From positions 34,917 through 98,916 of the forward strand of contig JBBKVP010000033.1 in assembly GCA_037968495.1 (NCBI GenBank): a stretch of DNA of 64,000 nt, read 5' to 3'. The translations under genes were made by a program, and so were the position numbers. The DNA comes from Aestuarierythrobacter sp037968495. GTDB taxonomy: Bacteria; Pseudomonadota; Alphaproteobacteria; Sphingomonadales; Sphingomonadaceae. The number at the start of each line of letters is the position of its first letter. Positions within the stretch are counted from its first letter, which is position 1. The notes below the pieces were generated by a model that did no database searches, was not told the DNA's origin, and was given only the letters and a program-made list of their open reading frames with translations. Below, one piece after another: positions 1 to 9,481 of this stretch.

Positions 1-36
1 AGCCATATAGGCCGAGGTCAATTTCTCACGGATCAT
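1..36 (-). CDS. partial CDS (first 12 codons), probable YnbE-type lipoprotein
   Basis: An ATG at 36-34 overlaps the stop codon of the upstream ydbH-like gene in an ATGA arrangement, a typical translational-coupling junction. Twelve codons (MIREKLTSAYMA) are visible before the window edge. In ydbH loci the next gene is usually ynbE, a short lipoprotein that partners YdbH in phospholipid transport to the outer membrane. The visible N-terminus fits such a protein, but the lipobox lies outside the window, so the identity rests mainly on position. Confidence 0.5.
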   Translation of the reverse strand, partial: MIREKLTSAYMA

Positions 37-3000
37 GGCTGATTCTCGCTTTCTGGGGTCTGAATGGGGGCTTCATCTGGGATAATATCTAGCGGACCTA
101 ACTCCGGCTCGACATCATCGCCTGCGATGGCACGTCGCAATACCGTCCCATCCCGTCTGACCAAGCCCAAATCCTGCGGGTCGCGGATAAAGGCCGGATC
201 ATACATGGCCTTGATTGATGTAATCAATTTGTAGAATGGCGCGCGGATATTGATGTTAAAGCGTAGAGGCAGTTTTGCGAGGCGCCGCGTTACGAAATTC
301 CGCTTGGCCCCCTCGCCTTGTTTCACTCCGTCAAAGCGAACGCGGGTTACTAGGTCCCCTGTTAGCGAGCCGTTCATTGCAATGCGCATTTCTTTAAAGT
401 CGAGTGAACGCAGCGCATCAAATGCAAAATTCGCGTAAGCATTCATGTCTTTATAGGTCAGTTCGCCGACATAGGAAATATTGCCGCCTGACGCGCGTGA
501 AACGAGCGTGCCGCCTTCGATACGTCCACCGTTTTCGTCAAAGATCAGGGGCATCTGACCGTCGAACGTGCCGATTGCAGAGAGATTACCCAACTCCATT
601 TGCTCGACGAATTGCGCGGCATCAAGTCCTTTGATCACCAGCGTGAACCGGCGCGTTTCGCCAATTCCGACGTTGATATCTGCTGGCTGCAACGTGAGCG
701 TGCCGCCCATGAATGGCCAGCTTCCGCTCTCAACTGCCAACAACTCGCCACCGGCAAGCGCATATTCAATTTCGCCGTCGAATACCTCGATGCCGGGATT
801 GAATGATCCGACATGAATTTTCTGCCCGGGTGCGGTAGTCAAGGCGAGTAAGTCGCTGAACACTATTGTGCCCGACACTCCTTTGACCGGGCCAAAAGCT
901 GCAGCAAAGTTGATTTCATTGCTGGTGAAGCGACCCGTGCTGGTCACGGTTTCCGCGTTCCAGTCAATCCGGCCGGTACCGGCTACCGTGCCATAAACCT
1001 CGGCGACGACGCCCAGTGCCAAGCCTGTCACTTGCACAGCCGTCAATTGATCGTCGAAAACAAGGCCGGGCACTGTCAGGTCAGCATAACCAACACCGCT
1101 GTTCAGGCTGTGATGAATATCGACTTCACTGACTACACGGCCACTTTCGGGATTGCGCAAAATTGCCCGCGCTATGATCAAACTGTCTTGCAAAGCGAGC
1201 GTGGCGTCTCGCGCGATGAGCGGTTGGAACCGGTCTTCAGCCTCGCGGTCTACTAGCTGGAATGTGCCCTGACCCAACGATAGGACACCATTCGCGTAGG
1301 ACCAAGACCCGCTCGCGTCCAAAATATCGAGCGGGACAGCGTCCAAAAATGCATCGGTTCCGCTGAAGGTGCCTGAGATGTCATCGCCGCCCAAGTTTGC
1401 ACCAAGATTGGTCAAGCTGAAGCGCGTAGCAGTTCCTTCTGGACCTAGCGTAATGGCGACATCTTTGGCTGTCATAACACCAGGATAAGCGAAACCGACC
1501 ACTCCGCTTGCCACCGTGATGGGTGTTTCACCAAGCCGCCCTGCCATATCAAGCGACGGGAGGCCCGCAGCGATCTTTAGCCCGCCGCTACCCGCTGACA
1601 AAATAGGCCTACCTGCTGCCGGACAAAGGGTCAGCCCGCGCCGTTCAAGCGTAAGATTGGCATAACTGAGTTGATCGAACCGGATGTCGGTGCAGCTGCG
1701 CCACATCGAAAGCCCCCCGCTCGCCGAGTAACTGCCGCTTATCGGTAGGGTCAGATTTCGAGTTTGACCTCCGGGCAAAGGCCCACTTGCGATAGCCCGC
1801 CCGGTGAAGCCCAATCCGCCATTTGCAGACTGTGACACCAGCAATTCCGGCAATGCCAGCGATGCCTCACCTGCCGCGTATTGCGCCATAGTTACGCGCA
1901 AAACGGCGTTGCCTGACGGTTGGCTTTCCATCCGGCCAGCAATCTTGGGCAGATCACGTCCGCCGGTCGAGAAATTCCCCGAGAACCTCGGCGGGCCGCT
2001 GCCAGCAGTAGATAGCTGGAAACGCGACAAAGCCAGTAGAATCGATCCGCTGGTTCCGCGCAGCGTCGCTTGCGGGACGACTGCTGTCAGCACACCGCCC
2101 GTTCCGCGAACAGTCACGTCGGCGGCAAAGCTACTTCCGCGCCCTTCACGCTTCAGCGCAGCTTCGATTTTGCTCAATATCGGTTCGAGCAGCGTTCCTT
2201 CGATTGCGCTGTTATTGCCCGCCAACAATGCGTCGGACCCGCTGCCGGGCTGCAAGCGCTTGCCTGTGATGTCGGACTGCGCTTCCCAACTTGCAAAGCC
2301 GTCGCGCGAACGGAAATCGCCATTTGCGCTGAACGCTGCCATACTTGCACCAGCCGCCAATACTTCTTGCGATGACAGCTTGTAGCGCGCGGTTAGCGCT
2401 GCATCACGCCAGCTCATTTGCGATTTTCCGCCAATCCCGGCGAAGCTGGCACCTGCAACGGCTATCTTCTCGCCTTGCAGGGTGGCCGTTCCATCAATCC
2501 CTGCGAAGTCTTCGTCTATAGTGGCATCAAGTCCGGCGGCGACATTGGTCACGCTGAGGCCGCTTGATGGACAGGAAAGGCTACTCAATCGGACTGGACC
2601 GTCAAAACTCGTTTTGCCACTCGAAGTCGTGAGCTCGCCATAGAGCGTCGTGTCCCGTGCCTCGCATCCTTCGATTTGCAGCATGGGAGCGTTTGCGGCC
2701 AGGATGCCGACAAAACCGCTGGCCAGGTTTCCTTTTCCCTCGGTTTTGAAGCCGACTTCCCCATAATCACTGACCAGTAGAGCGCGGGCATCAACCAGTT
2801 CGATATCGATATCCGGGAGGCTGGCCGGTTCATCGCTTGCGGGATCGAAGATGAGTGAATCGAGACTGCCAAAGCTCAACTGCCCATCACGGTAAGTTCC
2901 GTAAAGGCGCGGCTTCATGAGGCTTATCAAGTTGATTCGCGGCTCAAACATGCCCCATTCGAGAGTGACTCGCGCGCGCTCGATCGTCAGGTCGGGGCGA

Positions 3001-3269
3001 TCTGGATCACCGATCACAATGTTCGTCAGAACCTGGCTGCTGCCACCTATTTGTTCGACTGTATAAGTCGCCGGGAGACCAAGCTTTTCCAGTTCGTCGG
3101 CGATGACATTATCCGCAATGCTCTTGCGTTCGAGCCATGCAAATGCCGCAAGGCCCATGAGAACCAGCAGCAAAGCGAGCGATATCCGCACACGCCACAT
3201 CTGCAGCCGCGGACGGCGCTGAACGGACGTCAATTCGCCGCTTTCAGACTGATCTGTCTCGTCCGTCAT
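33..3269 (-). CDS. YdbH family intermembrane phospholipid transport protein (AsmA/TamB-like)
   Basis: A 1078-residue protein with a short cytoplasmic N-terminus, one membrane segment at about residues 27-46, and a long periplasmic body of repeated beta-rich stretches alternating hydrophobic and polar residues. The C-terminal part matches the YdbH (dicarboxylate-transport-like) region. Proteins of the YdbH/TamB/YhdP group form bridges that carry phospholipids between inner and outer membrane. It is somewhat longer than the E. coli protein. The stop overlaps the next start (ATGA at 33-36), implying an operon with a YnbE-like lipoprotein. Its start lies only ten bases from the divergent radC-like frame. 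Family call is firm; the transport role is from the family. Confidence 0.82.
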   Translation of the reverse strand: MTDETDQSESGELTSVQRRPRLQMWRVRISLALLLVLMGLAAFAWLERKSIADNVIADELEKLGLPATYTVEQIGGSSQVLTNIVIGDPDRPDLTIERARVTLEWGMFEPRINLISLMKPRLYGTYRDGQLSFGSLDSLIFDPASDEPASLPDIDIELVDARALLVSDYGEVGFKTEGKGNLASGFVGILAANAPMLQIEGCEARDTTLYGELTTSSGKTSFDGPVRLSSLSCPSSGLSVTNVAAGLDATIDEDFAGIDGTATLQGEKIAVAGASFAGIGGKSQMSWRDAALTARYKLSSQEVLAAGASMAAFSANGDFRSRDGFASWEAQSDITGKRLQPGSGSDALLAGNNSAIEGTLLEPILSKIEAALKREGRGSSFAADVTVRGTGGVLTAVVPQATLRGTSGSILLALSRFQLSTAGSGPPRFSGNFSTGGRDLPKIAGRMESQPSGNAVLRVTMAQYAAGEASLALPELLVSQSANGGLGFTGRAIASGPLPGGQTRNLTLPISGSYSASGGLSMWRSCTDIRFDQLSYANLTLERRGLTLCPAAGRPILSAGSGGLKIAAGLPSLDMAGRLGETPITVASGVVGFAYPGVMTAKDVAITLGPEGTATRFSLTNLGANLGGDDISGTFSGTDAFLDAVPLDILDASGSWSYANGVLSLGQGTFQLVDREAEDRFQPLIARDATLALQDSLIIARAILRNPESGRVVSEVDIHHSLNSGVGYADLTVPGLVFDDQLTAVQVTGLALGVVAEVYGTVAGTGRIDWNAETVTSTGRFTSNEINFAAAFGPVKGVSGTIVFSDLLALTTAPGQKIHVGSFNPGIEVFDGEIEYALAGGELLAVESGSWPFMGGTLTLQPADINVGIGETRRFTLVIKGLDAAQFVEQMELGNLSAIGTFDGQMPLIFDENGGRIEGGTLVSRASGGNISYVGELTYKDMNAYANFAFDALRSLDFKEMRIAMNGSLTGDLVTRVRFDGVKQGEGAKRNFVTRRLAKLPLRFNINIRAPFYKLITSIKAMYDPAFIRDPQDLGLVRRDGTVLRRAIAGDDVEPELGPLDIIPDEAPIQTPESENQP

Positions 3270-3279
3270 TCACTTACCT

Positions 3280-4062
3280 TTGCGCGCCCGCTTGCCGAAA
3301 GGCAATGCAGGCAAGCGTAACGAAATACAGGGGAATAAGTTACCGCAGGCTGAAGGCATAGATGGGCTGAAGGATAACGCCCCCAATAATCTGAGGAGTA
3401 AGGTTGGCCACCGCGCACGCTTGCGAAAGCGGCTGCTTGACGGCGGCGCCGAAGCGCTGGCCAATCATGAGGTTCTTGAATGTCTGTTGATGACGGCAAT
3501 TCCCCGCAAAGACACCAAGCCGCCAGCCCATGATTTGATCCGCCGCTTTGGCTCAATTGCCGGAGTTCTGAACGCTGATGCAGATGCGTTGGCGAAGCAT
3601 CCCGACATGGGCGAGACCAGCGCAGCGGCAATGAAGATTGTTGCCCTCGCCGCACGCCGCTTAGCCCGAAGTGAGGTCGCGCAAAAGCCGGTTCTGGGCA
3701 GTTGGCAAGCACTGATCGACTATCTCCATATCGACATGGCCCATCTGACTGTGGAGCGCGTTCGTGTGCTTTACCTAAACAGCAAAAATATTCTGATCCA
3801 TGATGAGCATGTCGGCGACGAGTCGATTGACGAAGCCGCAATCCATCCGCGCGAAGTAATCCGCCGCGCGCTCGATCTCGGCTCCACCGCATTGATTCTG
3901 GTTCATAACTATCCGTCCGGCTCACCCGAACCAAGCCGGGCAGACATCCAGATCACCAACAAGATTGCCGAAGCGAGCAGGCTCTTGGGCATTGTTGTAC
4001 ATGATCACATAATCATCGGATCAAACGGTCACGTTTCGCTGAAAGCAAAGGGGCTGATCTAA
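3280..4062 (+). CDS. radC: RadC/JAB-domain protein, probable loss of one metal ligand
   Basis: The helix-hairpin-helix-like N-terminal part (from about residue 45, GHRARLRKRLL) and the C-terminal MPN/JAB domain are those of the RadC family, whose role in the cell is unsettled despite the DNA-repair name. The family JAMM motif is H-x-H-x7-S-x2-D. Here it reads VHNYPSG...SRAD, so the second histidine is Tyr211 (TAT at 3910-3912) while His209, Ser and Asp remain. No ATG or GTG start is available in frame near the N-terminus; the ends given use TTG at 3280, and TTG at 3292 or a CTG near 3376 are alternatives. Both oddities suggest a decaying or non-hydrolytic copy. Confidence 0.8.
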   Translation: MRARLPKGNAGKRNEIQGNKLPQAEGIDGLKDNAPNNLRSKVGHRARLRKRLLDGGAEALANHEVLECLLMTAIPRKDTKPPAHDLIRRFGSIAGVLNADADALAKHPDMGETSAAAMKIVALAARRLARSEVAQKPVLGSWQALIDYLHIDMAHLTVERVRVLYLNSKNILIHDEHVGDESIDEAAIHPREVIRRALDLGSTALILVHNYPSGSPEPSRADIQITNKIAEASRLLGIVVHDHIIIGSNGHVSLKAKGLI

Positions 4063-4081
4063 GACGAGTACCTCGAGCAAT

Positions 4082-6874
4082 TTACATTTTCGGAATGACA
4101 CCAAAGCTGGCGTAATGCGCCTCCAACTGCGGATTCTGGCGGAGAGCGCTAGCTACGTCTGACCGGCCAGACTTGTCTCCCTTGTCCAATTTTACGACGC
4201 CGCGCAGGAACCGTGCAGCCGACATGCCGGGTGCCAGTTCAAGCGCCGCGTTCAGATCCTCTATCGCTGCCGCGTGATCACCCAGCCGAAAGTGAACCAT
4301 CGCCCGGCTATCAAGTGCTGCCGCTGGATATGGAGCCCTTTCAACTGCCTTTGTGCATTGCTCGATCGCAGAGTTGATCTGGTGTTTATAGATTCCGCGG
4401 AACCAGCAGTCCGAATTGAGCAGTCCGGCATTTTCGGGTTCAATTTCGAGTTGCCCTGCAATCAAAGCAAAACCTTCATCACGCGCGCCCGACCTGCCCA
4501 AGATTTCCGAGGTTGCTGAGACTTGATCGGCTATCTCATCGTCCGAAACCGGCAGAAATCCGAGCAGCTCTATCGCTTCGTCGGACCGGCCGTTTCGCGA
4601 CATAATATCAGCGAGATAATACGCCCTGCTGTTCGTTGGGGTAATGTGATACGCCGTCTGCAAATCTTCGATCGCGGCATCAAGGCGGCCCAACTCGATC
4701 AGAGCTTGCGCGCGCTTGGAATGCAATTGCGCTGTCGGCTGGGTATCGATCACCGTATCCAAATCAACGAGTGCTTGCTCATAATCATAGATATTCAAAT
4801 AGAAATCAGCCCGAGCAATAAGCGGCTGGAAATCATCATCTTCGGCTTGGTCGACTGCGATTCCATAAGCCTTCGCATGCGGCTTAATGCGCTTTGCCAA
4901 GTCATTCGGCTCGATGTCCCAGCGCCACTTCATATCTTTTGGCGCGCGCACTTCCAGCTCATATTTGGAGACGATCTGCGCCTTGCGCTTCTCTCCGGCG
5001 ATATCGGCCGTCGCCACTTCACCCAGCATCGCCTGAACTTCCTCGGTCACCGACAGCATATCGCCCGAAAACTCGGTACTGCGCGATATCCGGGTGTTAG
5101 CGACCGTTTCATCGAATTCGCTCTTACCATGCATAGTATATCCTTTGCCGCCATCAGGCAGCGTAACCTGCATCGAGGCGCGGTTCAGCGACGGGCCGCT
5201 AGTCGCGACGGGAATGTTGCGCCAGGTTGGCCTTGCGCGATTTGGCGAGAACTGTACGCTTCCTGTCAGCATACCGGCATCGAGGCGGCTTTCGCCATTG
5301 TACCAATCGAATACCGAGTCCGCCACGCCCGATATCCTGATCAGGCCCGCAGCCTTATCGTCATCATAAGTGATCGAAACGTCGGTAACCTGTGCGTTAC
5401 CCATTTCAGAATTCGTCATATTGCGCGCCAATTTGCGCCGGACCTCTGGATCATCCGCGTCAGCGATCTTCTCAATCGCGGCCGCCCCGCCCCCGCTAAA
5501 TTCGATTTCGTAAGTATAGAGCATCGGCAAATCCGGCCCTGCGGACTGGTCAGCAAAAATTCGCATAATGGAATCGGGATAGGGCTGCGGCCGCTGGGTC
5601 ATTTCGACCAGATCAAGGCCTTCGCTGCGTAGCGGCAAGGCGTAATAAAAAGCAGGAACCTCGCCGATATTGCGCAAGCGCGTGGATGTGCTGGTGCCAT
5701 CAAGCCAGTAATCCACGCCATCGATATTTGCGCGCACGATCATATGATCGAAGTTACCGGGCAATGGCAGCAACTCGGACATCCCGTCGCCATCGGAGGA
5801 ATCCACCAGGACGACATCGGATTGAATGCCCATCCGTTGCAGCATAGAATGGAGCAATACCGACTTGGCCTTGCAATCGCCGTAACGCTTTTCCCATGTT
5901 TCTTCAGCAGCTTGTGGCAGGTAGTTCCCGCCATTTAGACCGTTGAGCAAATAGCTAACCTGATCTTGGACCAACTGCGTCGTGGCGGCTGCACGGGCCA
6001 GCGGATCGCTATGTTCGGCCATGATCTTGTCGACCTCATCGGCAATCGCACCGCCCTCGGCAATCACAGCAGCCTTTTCATAATGCGGCGCCATAACGCG
6101 TGACAAGTCCTGCCAATCGGCAAAGCTGCCTACGCGCAGGATCGCAGCCCGGCGGAACCGGCCAGGCGAATCGCCGGGAATATCTTCACGCTTGGCAAGC
6201 GGCAGGTCGACTTCGATATAATTGTAGCCGTCTTTCAGGACGGGCTCACGCAATTTAACATCGGGCCCGGCGCGCCAGGAAATTGCCGCACCATCGGGCC
6301 AGCTGACGATTGTTCGGGCCTGCCCCACCAGCCATGGTTTGCGCGGGAGATATTGCAGGACCTGCATTTCATCACCCAGCGCCTGATCAGCCAAAGTCTG
6401 GCTATAGGCGAGCCGCAGTGAATCCTCTTCCTGCAAACCTGGAACTGCAACCGTCGCTGTCAGCATGCCATCGAGCAAACGCGCTTCTAGCTGTTCCTCG
6501 CGCCGGATCACATCAAACACGACGCCATCCGCGATCAGATCAATGACCTCCCCGCCCCGAATAATCTCCAGACGGTGGACATACAGATCGCCCTTATCCG
6601 GCGACCAAGCCAGCTGCAGCGTGCCTTCTTCATTGAGCGACTGCGGGTTATCAATCCGCACTATTCGGTCATAATAGCGGTGCACAACGCCGTCTTCCAT
6701 GCGGTGCTGCCAATCGTACAGAACTTCGCTTGGACCTTCATCGACGGCTGCGACATCGAATGCCGAAACTTTCACCCAATCAGGAGCCGCCTCATAAATC
6801 ACCTCTTCCCCGGCAAGTGCCGGAGAAGTCAGCAACGCGCAGGTAGCCACTCCTGCGAAAAATACACGATACAT
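4082..6874 (-). CDS. DUF3857 domain-containing transglutaminase-like protein with C-terminal TPRs, secreted
   Basis: The ATG at 6874-6872 follows AGGGG at good spacing and opens a clear signal peptide cut after ALA near residue 21. The mature 930-residue precursor holds a DUF3857 region, then a transglutaminase-like core with the triad visible as YGDCKAKS (Cys near 332), FDHMIV (His near 377) and WLDGTS (Asp near 390), and tetratricopeptide repeats from about residue 690 to the end. Proteins of this type are common in sphingomonads and Bacteroidota, but substrates are unknown. A longer reading frame continues upstream into purB and was not used. Divergent from purB; convergent with radC. Confidence 0.85.
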   Translation of the reverse strand: MYRVFFAGVATCALLTSPALAGEEVIYEAAPDWVKVSAFDVAAVDEGPSEVLYDWQHRMEDGVVHRYYDRIVRIDNPQSLNEEGTLQLAWSPDKGDLYVHRLEIIRGGEVIDLIADGVVFDVIRREEQLEARLLDGMLTATVAVPGLQEEDSLRLAYSQTLADQALGDEMQVLQYLPRKPWLVGQARTIVSWPDGAAISWRAGPDVKLREPVLKDGYNYIEVDLPLAKREDIPGDSPGRFRRAAILRVGSFADWQDLSRVMAPHYEKAAVIAEGGAIADEVDKIMAEHSDPLARAAATTQLVQDQVSYLLNGLNGGNYLPQAAEETWEKRYGDCKAKSVLLHSMLQRMGIQSDVVLVDSSDGDGMSELLPLPGNFDHMIVRANIDGVDYWLDGTSTSTRLRNIGEVPAFYYALPLRSEGLDLVEMTQRPQPYPDSIMRIFADQSAGPDLPMLYTYEIEFSGGGAAAIEKIADADDPEVRRKLARNMTNSEMGNAQVTDVSITYDDDKAAGLIRISGVADSVFDWYNGESRLDAGMLTGSVQFSPNRARPTWRNIPVATSGPSLNRASMQVTLPDGGKGYTMHGKSEFDETVANTRISRSTEFSGDMLSVTEEVQAMLGEVATADIAGEKRKAQIVSKYELEVRAPKDMKWRWDIEPNDLAKRIKPHAKAYGIAVDQAEDDDFQPLIARADFYLNIYDYEQALVDLDTVIDTQPTAQLHSKRAQALIELGRLDAAIEDLQTAYHITPTNSRAYYLADIMSRNGRSDEAIELLGFLPVSDDEIADQVSATSEILGRSGARDEGFALIAGQLEIEPENAGLLNSDCWFRGIYKHQINSAIEQCTKAVERAPYPAAALDSRAMVHFRLGDHAAAIEDLNAALELAPGMSAARFLRGVVKLDKGDKSGRSDVASALRQNPQLEAHYASFGVIPKM

Positions 6875-7035
6875 ATCAAACCCCTGTTGCGCCCCTTGGC
6901 GCGTATTATTCCGTTTTACATAGCTTTGAAGGCGAAGCAATTGCGAACAAACCTGTTTTATCGTCTTGCCAATCGCTCCCCCGCACTTGTAGCCGACCCA
7001 GCAATACAGACACTCAGACCCAACTGGAGTCGCAC

Positions 7036-8352
7036 ATGATCCCCCGTTATTCCCGCCCTGCAATGTCCGCCATTTGGGAGCCGGAAGCACGCTACCGCAT
7101 CTGGTTCGAAATCGAGGCGCATGCGACCGAGAAATTGGGCGAGCTGGGCGTCGTTCCGATAAGTGCCGGCAAGGCCCTTTGGGACTGGTGGGCGACCAAT
7201 CCGGCAATCGACGTACCAGCTATTGACGCAATCGAAGCTGTTACCAAGCATGATGTTATCGCATTCCTGACGTGGGTGTCCGATCAGGTGGGCGACGAAG
7301 CCCGCTTTATGCATCAAGGCATGACCAGCTCGGACGTCTTGGACACAACACTGGCGGTGCAACTGGCCCGCGCATCCGACATTCTGCTCGAAGACCTCGA
7401 CGCATTGCTTGCCGCACTCAAGCGCCGCGCAGATGAGCATAAATACACCGCCACCATCGGCCGCAGCCACGGCATCCATGCGGAGCCGACCACGTTCGGC
7501 CTCAAGCTCGCCCAAGCCTATGCCGAGTTCGAACGCTGCCGGGGCCGCTTGGTCGCAGCACGCGCCGAAATCGCCACCTGCGCTATTAGCGGCGCGGTTG
7601 GAACCTTCGCCAACATCGATCCTGCCGTTGAAGCGCACGTTGCAGAAAAACTCGGTCTCGAAATCGAGCCAATCAGCACGCAAGTCATCCCGCGTGACCG
7701 CCATGCGATGTATTTCGCCACATTGGGTGTCATCGCCAGTTCGATTGAACGCCTCGCCGTCGAAGTACGCCATCTCCAGCGCACCGAGGTTTTGGAAGCC
7801 GAAGAGTATTTCTCGCCCGGCCAAAAGGGTTCGAGCGCGATGCCGCATAAGCGCAATCCGATCCTGACCGAAAACCTCACCGGACAGGCGCGCATGATCC
7901 GTTCTTACGCCCTGCCGGCAATGGAAAATGTCGCGCTGTGGCACGAACGCGACATCTCGCATTCGTCGGTTGAGCGCTTCATCGGCCCAGACGCCACGAT
8001 CACGCTCGACTTCTCGCTCGCGCGTCTGACCGGTGTGATGGATAAGCTGCTGATCTATCCCGAGCGGATGCAAAAGAACCTCGACCGAATGGGTGGCCTT
8101 GTTCATTCGCAGCGTGTCCTGCTGGCATTGACGCAAGCCGGGATTAGCCGCGAAGATGCCTACGCTCTGGTTCAACGCAATGCGATGAAGGTTTGGGAAT
8201 CGGATGGCGCATTGTCGCTGCTGGAATTGCTGTCGAATGACGAAGCGGTCACTGCCCACATCGCGCCGGACGTGCTCGCCGAGAGTTTCAATCTCGACTA
8301 CCATTTCAAGCAGGTGGATACGATCTTCGCCCGCGTGTTTAGCGAAAGCTAA
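7036..8352 (+). CDS. purB: adenylosuccinate lyase
   Basis: PurB cleaves SAICAR and adenylosuccinate, releasing fumarate in purine and AMP synthesis. The 438-residue length is usual. The fumarase/aspartase superfamily signature is seen as GSSAMPHKRNP at about residues 264-274, and TSSDVLDT and GRSHG segments supply the other active-site regions. The start at MIPRYSRPAMS matches the usual N-terminus. It is divergent from the DUF3857 gene, with about 160 bases between the starts to hold both promoters. It is followed by a 73-base gap before lapA. Confidence 0.97.
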   Translation: MIPRYSRPAMSAIWEPEARYRIWFEIEAHATEKLGELGVVPISAGKALWDWWATNPAIDVPAIDAIEAVTKHDVIAFLTWVSDQVGDEARFMHQGMTSSDVLDTTLAVQLARASDILLEDLDALLAALKRRADEHKYTATIGRSHGIHAEPTTFGLKLAQAYAEFERCRGRLVAARAEIATCAISGAVGTFANIDPAVEAHVAEKLGLEIEPISTQVIPRDRHAMYFATLGVIASSIERLAVEVRHLQRTEVLEAEEYFSPGQKGSSAMPHKRNPILTENLTGQARMIRSYALPAMENVALWHERDISHSSVERFIGPDATITLDFSLARLTGVMDKLLIYPERMQKNLDRMGGLVHSQRVLLALTQAGISREDAYALVQRNAMKVWESDGALSLLELLSNDEAVTAHIAPDVLAESFNLDYHFKQVDTIFARVFSES

Positions 8353-8425
8353 GCCCCCGCCCTTTCCATCACAGTGCAGCGCGTCTAGCATCACAGCATA
8401 GTCTTGCCGTTTAGGAGTCCACCGC

Positions 8426-8764
8426 ATGCAAATCGTCCGTACCATTGTTTGGGTCCTGATATTGGTCGGCTTGCTGGGGTTTAGCCTCGCGAATTGGAAT
8501 CCGGTCGAAGTGAAGATCTGGGAAAACCTGATCCTCGAGACCAAAGTTCCGGCGCTTGTGATCGTGTCCTTCTTACTGGGCCTATTGCCCATGTGGCTGG
8601 TCCATCGCGGCGCAAAATGGCGGGCGACCCGCCGGATCAGTGCGCTCGAAAGCGCAGCGCAAGCTCGCGCGGTGGCTGACAGCAAGCCGGCCGTTACCGT
8701 AGCTGAAGTGGATGCCGGCGATCTCGCTCCTACCTCTGATAGCGGAACCGCCACCCAATCATGA
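8426..8764 (+). CDS. lapA: LapA family (DUF1049) inner-membrane protein
   Basis: A 112-residue protein with two membrane segments (about 5-23 and 41-62) separated by the short N-W-N-P-V-E-V loop typical of the LapA domain, then a basic and Ala-rich cytoplasmic tail. In enterobacteria LapA works with LapB in lipopolysaccharide assembly and control of LpxC; whether this short form does the same here is inference. A good ribosome site (AGGAG) precedes the ATG. The stop overlaps the pyrF start (ATGA, 8761-8764), so the two are probably co-translated. Confidence 0.83.
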   Translation: MQIVRTIVWVLILVGLLGFSLANWNPVEVKIWENLILETKVPALVIVSFLLGLLPMWLVHRGAKWRATRRISALESAAQARAVADSKPAVTVAEVDAGDLAPTSDSGTATQS

Positions 8765-9435
8765 GTAACCCGATCTATCTCGCGCTGGACATGCCACAAC
8801 TGAATGATGCCATTGCAATGGCGAAGCGTGTTAAGGGCCATGTTGGCGGCCTCAAGCTGGGCCTCGAATTCTTTTGCGCGCACGGCTCGCATGGTGTGCA
8901 CGAAATCGCGCATATCGGTCTGCCGATATTCCTTGATCTGAAACTGCATGACATCCCCAACACTGTCGCTAGCGCAATGCAGTCGCTGCATGTGTTGGAA
9001 CCGTCGATTTTGACAGTTCACGCAAGCGGCGGGCGCGCGATGATGGAAGATGCCAAGGCCGCAGCGGCCACTGGCACGAAGGTGGTGGCCGTTACGGTCC
9101 TCACCAGTCTCGACGAACGCGATCTATCGCGAACCGGCATAACAGGTAGCGCGCATGATCAGGTTGAACGGCTGGCTGATTTGGCGCAGGAAGCCGGCCT
9201 CGACGGAATTGTCTGCTCAGGTCAGGAAGTCGGTGAAGTACACAAGCGATGGAAGGATGGTTTCTTCGTTGTGCCCGGCCTGCGCCCCGCTGGCTCGACG
9301 GTGGGAGACCAGAAGCGCGTCGTCACTCCGCGCAAGGCCCGCGACGATGGCGCCAGCGTTCTCGTCATCGGCCGTCCGATCAGCCGCGCCGACGATCCGG
9401 TTGCCGCTGCAAGAGCGATTGAAGCAACGCTTTAG
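8761..9435 (+). CDS. pyrF: orotidine 5'-phosphate decarboxylase
   Basis: PyrF makes UMP from OMP, the last step of pyrimidine synthesis. The family core is visible as LALDMP near the N-terminus, the GLKLGLEFF substrate-lysine strand, and the catalytic D-x-K-x2-D motif in FLDLKLHDIPNT. The C-terminal PGLRP and VIGRPI phosphate-binding segments are intact. At 224 residues it is a normal bacterial PyrF. It overlaps lapA by four bases and lies 46 bases before trpF, an arrangement that links pyrimidine and tryptophan genes, which share PRPP-derived intermediates. Confidence 0.97.
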   Translation: MSNPIYLALDMPQLNDAIAMAKRVKGHVGGLKLGLEFFCAHGSHGVHEIAHIGLPIFLDLKLHDIPNTVASAMQSLHVLEPSILTVHASGGRAMMEDAKAAAATGTKVVAVTVLTSLDERDLSRTGITGSAHDQVERLADLAQEAGLDGIVCSGQEVGEVHKRWKDGFFVVPGLRPAGSTVGDQKRVVTPRKARDDGASVLVIGRPISRADDPVAAARAIEATL

Positions 9436-9481
9436 TTTTCGGCCCCTAGCTTCGAACCGAAACTACTACTAACTGACTCCT

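Noticed and set aside
1804..2385. 193-codon plus-strand frame inside the ydbH gene
   Set aside because: Antisense shadow of a well-supported gene; low-complexity translation with no family pattern.
4523..5632. 369-codon plus-strand frame opposite the DUF3857 gene
   Set aside because: Antisense shadow; the minus-strand gene has a signal peptide, catalytic triad and repeats.
6958..9021. 687-codon minus-strand frame opposite purB, lapA and pyrF
   Set aside because: Antisense to three clear enzymes; no domain of its own.
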